From contig NZ_JNWZ01000059.1 of the NCBI RefSeq assembly GCF_000716545.1, forward strand, positions 1 through 64,000: a stretch of 64,000 bases of DNA, read 5' to 3'. The position numbers were made by a program, and so were the translations under genes. The notes beneath the pieces are model-generated. The model made no database searches and was not told the origin of the DNA. It saw only the letters and a list, made by a program, of their open reading frames with translations. Each line of letters starts with the position of its first letter. Within the stretch, counting starts at the first letter, position 1. The stretch comes from Kitasatospora phosalacinea. Lineage in GTDB: Bacteria > Actinomycetota > Actinomycetes > Streptomycetales > Streptomycetaceae. This document shows, one piece after another, positions 45,886 to 53,562 of this stretch.

Positions 45886-46311
45886 GTGTCGGAACGGCTT
45901 CGGCGCAACCAGTCGGTGATCGACGAGTTCCGTTCGGCCGGCGGGGTGGTGGGCGGCGACTTCGCAGGGGTCCCACTGCTCCTGCTCACCACCACCGGGG
46001 CCCGCAGCGGGGAGCCGCGCGTGATGCCGGTGACCTACCTGGAGGACGGCGGGCGGCTGGTGGTCTTCGGGGCCAACGGCGGCCGGCCGAACCATCCGGG
46101 CTGGTACCACAACCTGCTCGCCGACCCCGCCGCCCGCGTCGAGGTCGGCACCGAAGCCTTCGCCGTCACCGCGTCGGTGGCCGAGGGCGCGGAACGCGAG
46201 CGGCTCTGGGCGCGGCAGTTGCCGCACACCCCGTACTTCGCGGGGTTCCAGGAGCGGGCCGGTCGCCGGATCCCGGTCGTCGTGCTGACCCGGGACGCCC
46301 CGGCGCGCTGA
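45886..46311 (+). CDS. deazaflavin-dependent nitroreductase-family protein
   Basis: A 141-residue split-barrel protein with the family motifs LTTTGARSGEPRVMPVTYLEDG and HPGWYHNLLADPAARVEVG, as in F420-dependent Ddn-like reductases. It should bind F420H2 (or a related flavin) and reduce quinone-like or nitro substrates. The GTG at 45886 follows AGGAGAGG. Single gene, convergent with the aldo/keto reductase. Confidence 0.87.
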   Translation: MSERLRRNQSVIDEFRSAGGVVGGDFAGVPLLLLTTTGARSGEPRVMPVTYLEDGGRLVVFGANGGRPNHPGWYHNLLADPAARVEVGTEAFAVTASVAEGAERERLWARQLPHTPYFAGFQERAGRRIPVVVLTRDAPAR

Positions 46312-46343
46312 TCCGGGCGCGGTCCGCCCGGGCGCGCCGCCGT

Positions 46344-47336
46344 TCACCAGGCGTACGCCTCGGGTGCGGGCTTGGCCCCGTTGGGGGCCGGGGGCGGGAA
46401 GATCGCGTCCAGCCCCGCGAGCGTGTCGTCGTCGAGCTCGATCTCCAACGAGCGCAGTGCGCCGTCGAGTTGCTCGATCGTGCGCGGTCCGATGACGGGC
46501 CCGGTCACCCCGTCCCGGGCGAGCAGCCAGGCGAGTCCGACGTGCGCGGGATCCTCGCCGAGGCCGGCGCACAGTTCCTCGTACGCCTCGACGGCTTCGC
46601 GCCGTTCGGCGAGGGCGGCGGCCCAGATCCCCGAGCCGCTGCGGACGGCGCGGCCTTCGCGCTGCTTGCGCAAGACGCCGCTGAGCACTCCGCCGTGCAG
46701 CGGCGAGTACGGGATCACGCCCAGTCCGTAGTGCCGCGCGGCGGGGAGCACCTCCAGCTCGACCCAGCGGGTCATCAGGTTGTAGATCGACTGCTCGCCG
46801 ACCAGGCCGAGGAAGTGCCGTGACCGGGCGGCCTCCTGGGCCTGCGCGATGTGCCAGCCGGCGAAGTTGGACGAGCCGAAGTAGAGGACCTTGCCCTGCT
46901 GCCGCAGGACGCCGAACGCCTCCCAGATCTCCTCCCAGGGCGTCCGCCGGTCGATGTGGTGCATCTGGTACAGGTCGATGCGGTCGGTCCGCAGCCGCTT
47001 CAGCGAGGCGTCGACCGCGCGCCGGATGTGCAGCGCGGACAGGCCGCCCTCGTTGGGCCACTCCCCCGTCGGGAGGTAGGCCTTGGTGGCGAGGACGGTG
47101 CGGTCGCGGCGGCCGCCGCCCCGGGCGAACCACCGGCCGATGATCTGCTCGGTGAGCCCTTCGCCCTGCCGCAGGCCGTAGGAGTCGGCCGTGTCGAAGA
47201 AGTTGACGCCGTGCTCGTGCGCGCGGTCCATGATCGCGTGGCTGTCCTCTTCGGAGGTCCGGGACCCGAAGTTCATGGTGCCGAGGACGAGCCGGGACAC
47301 CGAGAGGCCGCTGCGTCCGAGGCGGGTGTACTCCAT
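46344..47336 (-). CDS. aldo/keto reductase
   Basis: A 330-residue NADPH-dependent TIM barrel. Catalytic set: Asp and Tyr in NFFDTADSYG (~47-56), Lys in VLATKAY (~84), His in YQMHHIDR (~121); C-terminal GPRTIEQLDGAL is the cofactor-binding segment. ATG 47336 follows GGAG. It diverges from a TetR gene, which may control it. Confidence 0.9.
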   Translation of the reverse strand: MEYTRLGRSGLSVSRLVLGTMNFGSRTSEEDSHAIMDRAHEHGVNFFDTADSYGLRQGEGLTEQIIGRWFARGGGRRDRTVLATKAYLPTGEWPNEGGLSALHIRRAVDASLKRLRTDRIDLYQMHHIDRRTPWEEIWEAFGVLRQQGKVLYFGSSNFAGWHIAQAQEAARSRHFLGLVGEQSIYNLMTRWVELEVLPAARHYGLGVIPYSPLHGGVLSGVLRKQREGRAVRSGSGIWAAALAERREAVEAYEELCAGLGEDPAHVGLAWLLARDGVTGPVIGPRTIEQLDGALRSLEIELDDDTLAGLDAIFPPPAPNGAKPAPEAYAW

Positions 47337-47397
47337 GTGCTCCAACCTTTCGGTGCTGGCTCGATCCACATCAGTGGGGACGCATGGAAGCTACAAC

Positions 47398-47417
47398 TTG
47401 CAACACGGGTGATGCAA
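47398..47417. promoter_or_regulatory. possible operator between AKR and TetR genes
   Basis: An inverted pair TTGCA (47398-47402) and TGCAA (47413-47417) in an AT-richer spot of the divergent region. Arms are short, so this is tentative. Confidence 0.3.
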
Positions 47418-47455
47418 ATAGCCGGTGAACCATGACACCGCCGTATGATTTCGCC

Positions 47456-48127
47456 ATGGAGACGCAACCGCAGGCACAGCCGCACACGCCGGGGAAGGCG
47501 GGCGGGAAGTCGCACCGGAAGCCGCCCGGGAACCCGCAGGGGGGGCCGGCGGCCGGCGCCCGGCCGCTGCGGGCGGACGCCGAGCGGACGGTGGCGACGA
47601 TCCTGGAGGCGGCCGAACGCACGCTCGGCCGGGATCCGGCGGCCACCATGGAGCAGATCGCCGAGGCGGCCGGCGTCGCCCGCACCACCGTGCACCGGCG
47701 CTTCGCCACCCGCGAGGCGCTGGTCGACGCCCTGGCCGTGTGGGCGACCCGGCGGTTCGCCGCGGCGGTGGAGGCCGCCCACCCCGAGACCGCGCCGCCG
47801 CTGGTCGCGCTCTACCAGACCACCGCGAACGTCCTTGCCATAAAGGCGGGTTGGGGGTTCGCGATGAGCCAGGCGAGCTCGTCCAACCCCGAAGTGGCGC
47901 ACATCCACGCCGATGTGCGGAGCACCTGCGAACGGCTGTTCGCCCGCGCCCGGGACGCGGGCGTACTGCGCGCCGACGTCGACATCCCGTGGACGCGCGG
48001 CGTCTACTACGCCCTGATCCACCAGGCCGCCCAGCGCAAGGACGAGCAGGACCCGGACGCCCTGGCGACGCTCGTCGTGGACACCCTGCTCCGGGGCGCC
48101 GGGACCCCGCACCCCGACCGGCTCTGA
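47456..48127 (+). CDS. TetR-family transcriptional regulator
   Basis: A 223-residue regulator. A Gly/Pro/Gln-rich ~35-residue start precedes the TetR helix-turn-helix (TILEAAERTLGRDPAATMEQ, then AGVARTTVHRRFATREALVDAL). The remaining helices form the ligand domain. A -10-like TATGAT (47444-47449) is six bases before ATG 47456, so the mRNA may be leaderless; an ATG at 47432 is in frame. It is divergent from the aldo/keto reductase, a typical regulator-target pair. Confidence 0.87.
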   Translation: METQPQAQPHTPGKAGGKSHRKPPGNPQGGPAAGARPLRADAERTVATILEAAERTLGRDPAATMEQIAEAAGVARTTVHRRFATREALVDALAVWATRRFAAAVEAAHPETAPPLVALYQTTANVLAIKAGWGFAMSQASSSNPEVAHIHADVRSTCERLFARARDAGVLRADVDIPWTRGVYYALIHQAAQRKDEQDPDALATLVVDTLLRGAGTPHPDRL

Positions 48128-48146
48128 GGCCGCCCGCCCCGGGGAC

Positions 48147-48174
48147 GGCAGGGCGGCCCCGGCAGGGCGGCCCC
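48147..48174. repeat. 14-bp perfect tandem duplication
   Basis: GGCAGGGCGGCCCC occurs twice head to tail in the gap between the convergent TetR and DeoR genes. Its self-complementary GGGC/GCCC pieces could add to termination. Confidence 0.7.
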
Positions 48175-48185
48175 GGCGGGGGTGG

Positions 48186-48944
48186 TCAGCGCGCCCGGCG
48201 GATCTCCAGGCCGGAGGCGGCGAGGCGCTCCAGGGTCGGGTGGTCGGGGGCCGCGTCGGTGATCAGGCCGGTGACGCGCTCCCAGGGCAGGACCCGGAAC
48301 GGGGAGGCGGCGCCGATCTTCTCGGCGGAGGCGAGGATCCAGGTCTCGGCCGCGCGGGCGGCCAGGGCGCGCTTCATCGCGGCCTCGTCGGCGTCCCCGG
48401 TGGTGAGGCCGGCCTCGGGGTGGACGCCGGTGACGCCGAGCAGGCAGAGGTCGGCGGAGACGTTCTGCGCGGCCTCGACGGCGGCGGCGCCGCAGGCGAC
48501 CGCGGAGTGCTTGAACACCCGGCCGCCGAGCAGGAACAGCTCGACCCGGGGGTGCTCCAGCAGGGCCGCCACCACCGTCGGGCTGTGGGTGATCACGGTG
48601 CAGTCGAGGTCGGGCGGGAGCAGGCCGGCGACGGCGAGCGCGGTGGTGCCGCCGTCCAGGATCAGCGTGCCGCCGGGACGGATCAGGTCGACGGCCGCGG
48701 CGGCGACCTTCCGCTTGCCGCCGGGCGTGACCGACTGCCGCTCGGCGTAACCCGCCACCGCCGGGGAGGCGGGCAGCGCCCCGCCGTAGACCCGCTGGCA
48801 CAGCCCTTCGGCCGCGAGGTCGCGCAGGTCGCGGCGGACGCTGTCCTCGGAGATGCCGAGTTCGGCGGCGACGTCCTTGGCCACCACCTTGCCCTCCCGG
48901 GCGAGCAGTCCGAGCAGGTGGTCACGTCGTTCAGCAGCCAGCAT
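48186..48944 (-). CDS. DeoR/GlpR-family transcriptional regulator
   Basis: A 252-residue repressor: N-terminal DeoR helix-turn-helix (RRDHLLGLLAREGKVVAKDV, then LGISEDSVRRDLRDLAAEGL), then the sugar-phosphate-sensing DeoRC domain with LILDGGTTALAVAG, GGRVFKHSAVACG and LGVTGVHPEAGLTTGD. Start ATG 48944 lies nine bases after AGGAG; ATG 48950 is too close. It diverges from a small gene and a NUDIX gene, with GAAAC-type repeats in between that may be its operators. Confidence 0.87.
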   Translation of the reverse strand: MLAAERRDHLLGLLAREGKVVAKDVAAELGISEDSVRRDLRDLAAEGLCQRVYGGALPASPAVAGYAERQSVTPGGKRKVAAAAVDLIRPGGTLILDGGTTALAVAGLLPPDLDCTVITHSPTVVAALLEHPRVELFLLGGRVFKHSAVACGAAAVEAAQNVSADLCLLGVTGVHPEAGLTTGDADEAAMKRALAARAAETWILASAEKIGAASPFRVLPWERVTGLITDAAPDHPTLERLAASGLEIRRAR

Positions 48945-48959
48945 CCGCATTCTCTCCTG

Positions 48960-48981
48960 TTCTTACATGTTTCTGCATGTA
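48960..48981. promoter_or_regulatory. candidate DeoR operator
   Basis: TACATG (48964-48969) and CATGTA (48976-48981) form an inverted repeat with a six-base spacer. Seen another way, TTCTTACATGT and TTCTGCATGT are near-direct repeats. GAAAC/GTTTC cores are usual for DeoR-family sites. A similar CRTGCAGAAACRTG string recurs at 49921. Confidence 0.5.
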
Positions 48982-48993
48982 TCGTAGCGCCCC

Positions 48994-49173
48994 ATGACCT
49001 CGAAAGCCGCAGCACACCCCGAGACCGACTCCCCCGTGCTCGTCCTGATCGCCCCGCCGGCGCTCCGCTCGGCCGGCGCGGGCCAGGACGTCGCCACCGC
49101 CCGCCGCCGCGGCCGGCCGGTCTACCACGACGTCGCCGAACTCCCGGGCCGCGCACGGCGGGAGGAGGCGTGA
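48994..49173 (+). CDS. small uncharacterised protein coupled to NUDIX gene
   Basis: A 59-residue frame, MTSKAAAHPETDSPV onward, ending RARREEA. Its TGA overlaps the GTG of the NUDIX gene (GTGA). No ribosome site is seen; TATCGT-like bases about eight bases upstream could make it leaderless. I do not recognise the protein; it has a short hydrophobic strand (LVLIAPPAL) and a basic tail. Supported mainly by the overlap and position. Confidence 0.5.
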   Translation: MTSKAAAHPETDSPVLVLIAPPALRSAGAGQDVATARRRGRPVYHDVAELPGRARREEA

Positions 49174-49868
49174 GCGGCCGCCCGGGGATCGACCTCCCCG
49201 ACCACCGCGGTCGCACCGGCCTGGACCGCGCCGGCCGCGACCTGCTCCGCAACCCGGACGTGCGGGTGCGCGAGGTCGAACTCACCTCGCAGGGCTGGCA
49301 CGTGCTGCGCCGCACCACCTTCGACTACCGCCGCCGGGACGGCCGGTGGACCACCCAGCGGCGCGAGACCTACGACCGGGGCGACGGTGCCGCGGTCCTG
49401 CCGTACGACACCGCGCGCGGCACCGTCCTGCTGACCCGCCAGTTCCGCTACCCCGCCTACGTCAACGGGCACCCCGACGGGATGCTGATCGAGGTGGCGG
49501 CCGGGCTGATCGACGCGTCCGACCCGACCGGTCCGGACGGGCCCGCCGGCGCGGTGCGCCGCGAGGGCATGGAGGAACTGGGCGTGGAACTCGGCCCGTT
49601 GACGCACGTGCTGGACGCGTACATGAGCCCCGGCTCGGTCACCGAGCGGCTGCACTGCTACGCGGCGCCCTACCGGCGGGACGGCCTGACCGGGCGCGGC
49701 GGCGGCCTGGAGGAGGACGGCGAGGACATCGAGGTGCTCGAACTGCCCTTCGCCGAGGCGCTGGCGATGACCCGGGACGGCCGGATCGCCGACGGCAAGA
49801 CCGTCCTCCTGCTCCAGTGGGCCGTGCTGGACGGCCCGTTCGCCGGGCGGCCGGCGGCCCGCCGGTAG
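49170..49868 (+). CDS. NUDIX hydrolase (ADP-ribose/GDP-mannose pyrophosphatase-like)
   Basis: A 232-residue enzyme. Strand region VLPYDTARGTVLLTRQFRYP and EVAAGLID match the NudF/NudK group; the Nudix box core is RREGMEELGVELG (~132-144), and YMSPGSVTERLHCY is the substrate loop. A few extra residues sit between EVAAGLID and the box. The GTG start overlaps the small upstream gene. Likely hydrolyses a nucleoside diphosphate sugar. Confidence 0.87.
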   Translation: MSGRPGIDLPDHRGRTGLDRAGRDLLRNPDVRVREVELTSQGWHVLRRTTFDYRRRDGRWTTQRRETYDRGDGAAVLPYDTARGTVLLTRQFRYPAYVNGHPDGMLIEVAAGLIDASDPTGPDGPAGAVRREGMEELGVELGPLTHVLDAYMSPGSVTERLHCYAAPYRRDGLTGRGGGLEEDGEDIEVLELPFAEALAMTRDGRIADGKTVLLLQWAVLDGPFAGRPAARR

Positions 49869-49920
49869 CGGGCGCGGCGGCCGGCCCGGGCCGGGGCCGA
49901 CCGCCGCCGCCTCGCGCGAG

Positions 49921-49940
49921 AACGTGCAGAAACGTGCAGG
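49921..49940. repeat. two direct repeats AACGTGCAG downstream of NUDIX
   Basis: AACGTGCAG occurs at 49921-49929 and 49931-49939 with one A between. It shares the CRTGCAGAAACRTG core with the 48964-48981 site (seen there on the minus strand), so it may be a second operator of the DeoR protein. Confidence 0.55.
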
Positions 49941-49946
49941 CGGTGT

Positions 49947-50507
49947 TCAGAGCTCGGTGGGGCCGCCGTGCCGGGCGAAGAACTCCTCGGCGAACATCGC
50001 GAACAGCGCCACGTCCCGGTGCTCGCCCGCGACGAAGAAGTGCCGGTGCAGGCGGCCCTCCTCGGTGAAGCCGAGCCGCCGCTGGAGGGCCAGCGAGGGC
50101 GCGTTGTGGGCGAACACCCGGGCGGTGGCCTTGTGGTGGCGGCGCTCCTCGAACTGGTGGCGCAGCACCAGCCGGACCGCCTCGGCCGCGTAGCCGCGGC
50201 GGCGGTGCTCGGCGCCGACGGTGATGCCGTACTCGAACAGGCCGCTGCGGTCGTCGGCCCGGTGCACGCCGATCACACCGACGGCCGCGCCGTCGGCGAG
50301 GGACTCGATGACCAGCTGGTAGGTGCCGGCGGTCGGGTCCGCGGCGGCCTTCTGCCGGGCGAAGGCCGTCCAGCCCTCGGCGGAGCGCGGCGGGTCGAGC
50401 GCGTCGCCGAGCCGTTCCTCCTGCGCGGAGAGCCCGGCGAGCAGCGGCCCGTCCTCCGGTTCGACCGCCCGCAGGCGCACCCGTTCACCCGTCCAGTAGC
50501 TCGTCAT
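49947..50507 (-). CDS. GNAT-family N-acetyltransferase (RimJ/RimL-like)
   Basis: A 186-residue acetyltransferase: VRLRAVEPEDGPLLAGL at the start, GVIGVHRADDRSGLFEYGIT, the acetyl-CoA loop VGAEHRRRGYAAEAVRLVL (~97-115), and HNAPSLALQRRLGFTEEG. The substrate is unknown; relatives acetylate protein N-termini, aminoglycosides or small amines. Confidence 0.87.
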   Translation of the reverse strand: MTSYWTGERVRLRAVEPEDGPLLAGLSAQEERLGDALDPPRSAEGWTAFARQKAAADPTAGTYQLVIESLADGAAVGVIGVHRADDRSGLFEYGITVGAEHRRRGYAAEAVRLVLRHQFEERRHHKATARVFAHNAPSLALQRRLGFTEEGRLHRHFFVAGEHRDVALFAMFAEEFFARHGGPTEL

Positions 50508-50588
50508 CCGATCTTCGTACCACGGTCGGCGCGGCCCGGTCCCGGGGTTTTCGCCCCGCCCGGCCGGTGCCGGGGCCGGGGTCGGCCG

Positions 50589-51083
50589 TCAGCCGCTCCA
50601 GGCCCCGTCCGGGACGGCGGGGAAGCGGGCCGCGACGGCCGTGCCGCCCGGAGTGCCGCCGAGCAGGCGGCGCAGCAGGCCGGCCAGGGCGCGGGCCTCG
50701 TACTCGTCCAGGCGGCCGTCCGACAGGTCGAGCGACGGGCCTGCGGCGTCGGTGAGTTCGGCGAGCTTGGCGAGGCCGCCGGGGGTGATGGCGAGCAGCA
50801 CGGTGCGGCGGTCGGTGGAGCCGGGGGTGCGGGCCACCAGGCCGGCCTTGACCAGGGAGTCCACCAGCCGGCTGGGGCTGCCCGCCTCGCAGACCAGGCG
50901 GCGGCCGACCTCGGCGAGGGTGAGGCGCTCCCCGCCGGAGAGCACCTCCAGCACCTCGCTCTGCGCGGGGGTGACGCCGGACCTCCTGAACGCCCGGCCC
51001 AGCCGGCGGCCGCCCTCCCGCTGGGCGGCGAGCACCAGCAGGCGGATCTCGTTCAGCGTCCGGGCGTGTTCGGCCGTCTGCAC
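50589..51083 (-). CDS. MarR-family transcriptional regulator
   Basis: A 164-residue winged-helix protein: helices RLLVLAAQREGGRRLGRAF, recognition region LTLAEVGRRLVCEAGSPSRLV (split here), and the wing ARTPGSTDRRTVLLAITPGG (~79-98). It lies between the GNAT and glutamine-synthetase-like genes, all on the minus strand, with gaps too large for a clear operon. The target is unknown. Confidence 0.85.
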   Translation of the reverse strand: MQTAEHARTLNEIRLLVLAAQREGGRRLGRAFRRSGVTPAQSEVLEVLSGGERLTLAEVGRRLVCEAGSPSRLVDSLVKAGLVARTPGSTDRRTVLLAITPGGLAKLAELTDAAGPSLDLSDGRLDEYEARALAGLLRRLLGGTPGGTAVAARFPAVPDGAWSG

Positions 51084-51279
51084 CGGCTCGGGTCCTCTCC
51101 TCGGTCGACGCGCGGGGCCGGGGCCGGCTCCCCCTCGGCTCCTCCGCCGCGTTCGGTGACGTGGCGTCGTTGTCCGGCCGACGGCCTGGAGCGTACGCGA
51201 CCCAATCGACGCGGCACACCCCTCCGCTCACCCGCTCGGCCCAACCGCCCGGCCCGGCCCCCGCCCCGCCCGCCGCCCC

Positions 51280-52590
51280 TCAGTACCGGTAGCGGACGGC
51301 CGCGGCAACCTCCTCGGGGCCGAGGCCGGCGAAGCGCTCGGCCTCGGCCTCCCGGACGTCGAGGACGGCCCGCCAGAGCGGTTCGCCCATCGCGGCGCGC
51401 AGCACCTCGGACTTGCGCAGCGCGTCGACGGCTTGGTCGAGGGTGGCGGGGAGGCGTTCGGCCGCGCCCTCGGGGTCGCCGGTGGTCTCGGCGGGCAGGC
51501 GGAGGGCGCCGCCGAGGCCGGCGAGCCCGGCGGCGAGGACGCCGCCGACGGCGAGGTAGGGGTTGGCGGCGGCGTCGAAGCACTTGATCTCGGCGTTGGC
51601 CTGCTCGGGCGCGGAGCCGGTGATCAGGCGGAGCGCGGCCTCCCGGTTCTCCAGGCCCCAGCAGCGGTAGGGGCCGGACCAGCGTCCGGGGGCCAGCCGC
51701 AGGTAGCTGGCGACGGACGGGGCTCCGAGGGCGAGCAGCGCGGGGAGTTCGGCGAGGACGCCGGCCAGGAACGCCTCGGCTTCACGGGTGAGCCCGTGCG
51801 GCCCGGTGCCGCCGTGGCCGAGGTTGCGGCCGTCGCGCCACAGGCTGAGGTGCAGGTGGCCGCCGTTGCCGACACCGCCGGGGTCGGTGACGGGGGCGAA
51901 GCTGGCGCGCAGTCCGTGCCGCAGCGAGACGGCCTGGACGGTGTGCCGCACCAGCAGGGCGGTGTCGGCGGCCTCGACGGGGCCGGTGGGGGCGACGGAG
52001 AGCTCGTACTGGCCCTCGGTGTACTCGGGGTGCAGTTGGAGGACGGTGAGTTCCTGTTCCCGCAGGGCGCGCAGCAGGTCGCGCAGGTAGTCGCTGTTGC
52101 CGATCAGGCGGCGCATGCCGTACGCGGGGCCGCTCCCGCCGCCGTCGACGATCCACTCGACCTCGATGCCGGCCCGGACGACCAGCCCGAGGTCGGCGAG
52201 CGCGTCGGCGGTGCGGCGGGCGAAGTGGCGCTGACAGCCGGGGTGGGGTTCGCCCTGCTGGGTCCACCGGTCGCCGGGGGCCCAGGCCCAGCCGGGCTGG
52301 GCGGCGAGGCGGTGCAGGCCGGCCAGGTCGGGGACCAGGCGCAGGTCGCCCGCCGGGCCGCCGGAGGGGGCGAGCGAGTCGTCGACCAGGAAGGCGTCGA
52401 AGCAGGGGGCGGCGCCGACACCCCAGCGGGCGGCGGATTCGAGGCCGCGGACGGGTACTGTCTTGACCCGGGTGACGCCGGCGTTGTCGACCCAGCTGAC
52501 GATCACTCCGTCGACCCCCTCGGCCTCGATCCGGGTGGCGGCCACCCGGGCCTCGGCGGCGCGCTCGGCGCGTGGCTTGGCGGTGCTCAT
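51280..52590 (-). CDS. glutamine synthetase family protein (gamma-glutamyl ligase type)
   Basis: A 436-residue enzyme. The N-terminal beta-Grasp has VIVSWVDNAGVTRVKTVP; the catalytic part has IEVEWIVDG, QYELSVAP, GNGGHLHLSLW (ATP/metal), RCWGLENREAALRL and KCFDAAANPYLAVGG. It is shorter and more diverged than GlnA, fitting gamma-glutamyl-amine ligases. Start ATG 52590 is after AGGA. It has its own gene unit. Confidence 0.87.
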   Translation of the reverse strand: MSTAKPRAERAAEARVAATRIEAEGVDGVIVSWVDNAGVTRVKTVPVRGLESAARWGVGAAPCFDAFLVDDSLAPSGGPAGDLRLVPDLAGLHRLAAQPGWAWAPGDRWTQQGEPHPGCQRHFARRTADALADLGLVVRAGIEVEWIVDGGGSGPAYGMRRLIGNSDYLRDLLRALREQELTVLQLHPEYTEGQYELSVAPTGPVEAADTALLVRHTVQAVSLRHGLRASFAPVTDPGGVGNGGHLHLSLWRDGRNLGHGGTGPHGLTREAEAFLAGVLAELPALLALGAPSVASYLRLAPGRWSGPYRCWGLENREAALRLITGSAPEQANAEIKCFDAAANPYLAVGGVLAAGLAGLGGALRLPAETTGDPEGAAERLPATLDQAVDALRKSEVLRAAMGEPLWRAVLDVREAEAERFAGLGPEEVAAAVRYRY

Positions 52591-52722
52591 GGGCCCATCC
52601 TGGCCAGGGCTGCCGGACCGGCCGGGAGGAACGCGCCGGGGGCTCACTCGTCCGTGCGCAAGCGGGCGCACCGTCGATGTGACGCAGGTCACATGAAATG
52701 ACGAAATTTCCGGGGACCAGTT

Positions 52723-52756
52723 CCCCGTTTAGACATCTGTCCGCAACGAAACGGGG
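52723..52756. promoter_or_regulatory. inverted repeat upstream of TetR gene
   Basis: CCCCGTTT (52723-52730) and AAACGGGG (52749-52756) pair with an 18-base spacer that itself holds GACATCTGTC. It lies 45-78 bp before the TetR ATG and could be its autoregulatory operator. Confidence 0.45.
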
Positions 52757-52800
52757 AGATGATCCCCACTACCGGCCCCACCGCTCGAAAGGAGCGCACC

Positions 52801-53442
52801 ATGACCGTCGTCACCACCGCCGCTCCCGTCCGGCGCGCGGACGCGGCCCGCAACCGGGCCCGCATCGTGGCCGCGGCCCGGGAAGCCTTCGTCGAGCACG
52901 GGGCGATGGCCTCGCTGGACGAGATCGCCCGTCGGGCCGGGGTGGGGAACGCCACGCTGTACCGGAACTTCGCCGACCGCCAGACCCTGATCCAGCAGGT
53001 CTCCATCGCCGTGATGGAGCGGATCGTGGCGCACGCGCACGCGGCCGCCGCGGAGGAGCCCGACTCCTTCGCCGCGTTCAGCCGCTTCGTGCACGCCGCG
53101 GCCGAGGAGCGGATCGGCGCGCTCTGCCCGCTGCTCTCCGACACCGTCGACCTCGTAGTACCCGAACTCGCCGAAGCGCGCGCCGAGATGAAGCAGGTCA
53201 CCGAGGACCTGATCGCCCGCGCCCAGGCCGACGGCCTGCTCCGCACCGACGTCGGAGCCGGCGACATCGTGGTCGCCATGGCCCAGCTCACCCGACCGCT
53301 CCCCGGCTTCGGCTGCCTCGACCTGGACCCGCACGTCCGGCGTCACCTGCAGTTGCTCCTGGACGGCCTGCGGGCTCCCGCGCCGTCCGTGCTGCCCGGC
53401 CGTGCCGCGACCCTGGAGGACCTCACGCCCCGCGCCGCCTGA
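52801..53442 (+). CDS. TetR-family regulator of the adjacent MFS exporter
   Basis: A 213-residue regulator: HTH region NRARIVAAAREAFVEHGAMA and DEIARRAGVGNATLYRNFAD, then a ligand domain with an SBD-type tail. ATG 52801 follows AAAGGAG. The exporter gene lies 120 bp downstream on the same strand, a common repressor-pump arrangement; the inverted repeat upstream may be its site. Confidence 0.88.
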   Translation: MTVVTTAAPVRRADAARNRARIVAAAREAFVEHGAMASLDEIARRAGVGNATLYRNFADRQTLIQQVSIAVMERIVAHAHAAAAEEPDSFAAFSRFVHAAAEERIGALCPLLSDTVDLVVPELAEARAEMKQVTEDLIARAQADGLLRTDVGAGDIVVAMAQLTRPLPGFGCLDLDPHVRRHLQLLLDGLRAPAPSVLPGRAATLEDLTPRAA

Positions 53443-53562
53443 CACCGCAACGGCACCCGGGGCGCCCGACTCCGCCCCTCACGACTTCCCGCAGGACGCC
53501 CGTCCACCGGGCGCGGTCCCGCACGCATCCGTACGCTCTCTCGCACACAAGTGGGTACCTCC

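Noticed and set aside
48147..48174. 14-bp tandem duplication as an attachment site
   Set aside because: Too short, GC-only, and not linked to any integrase or tRNA.
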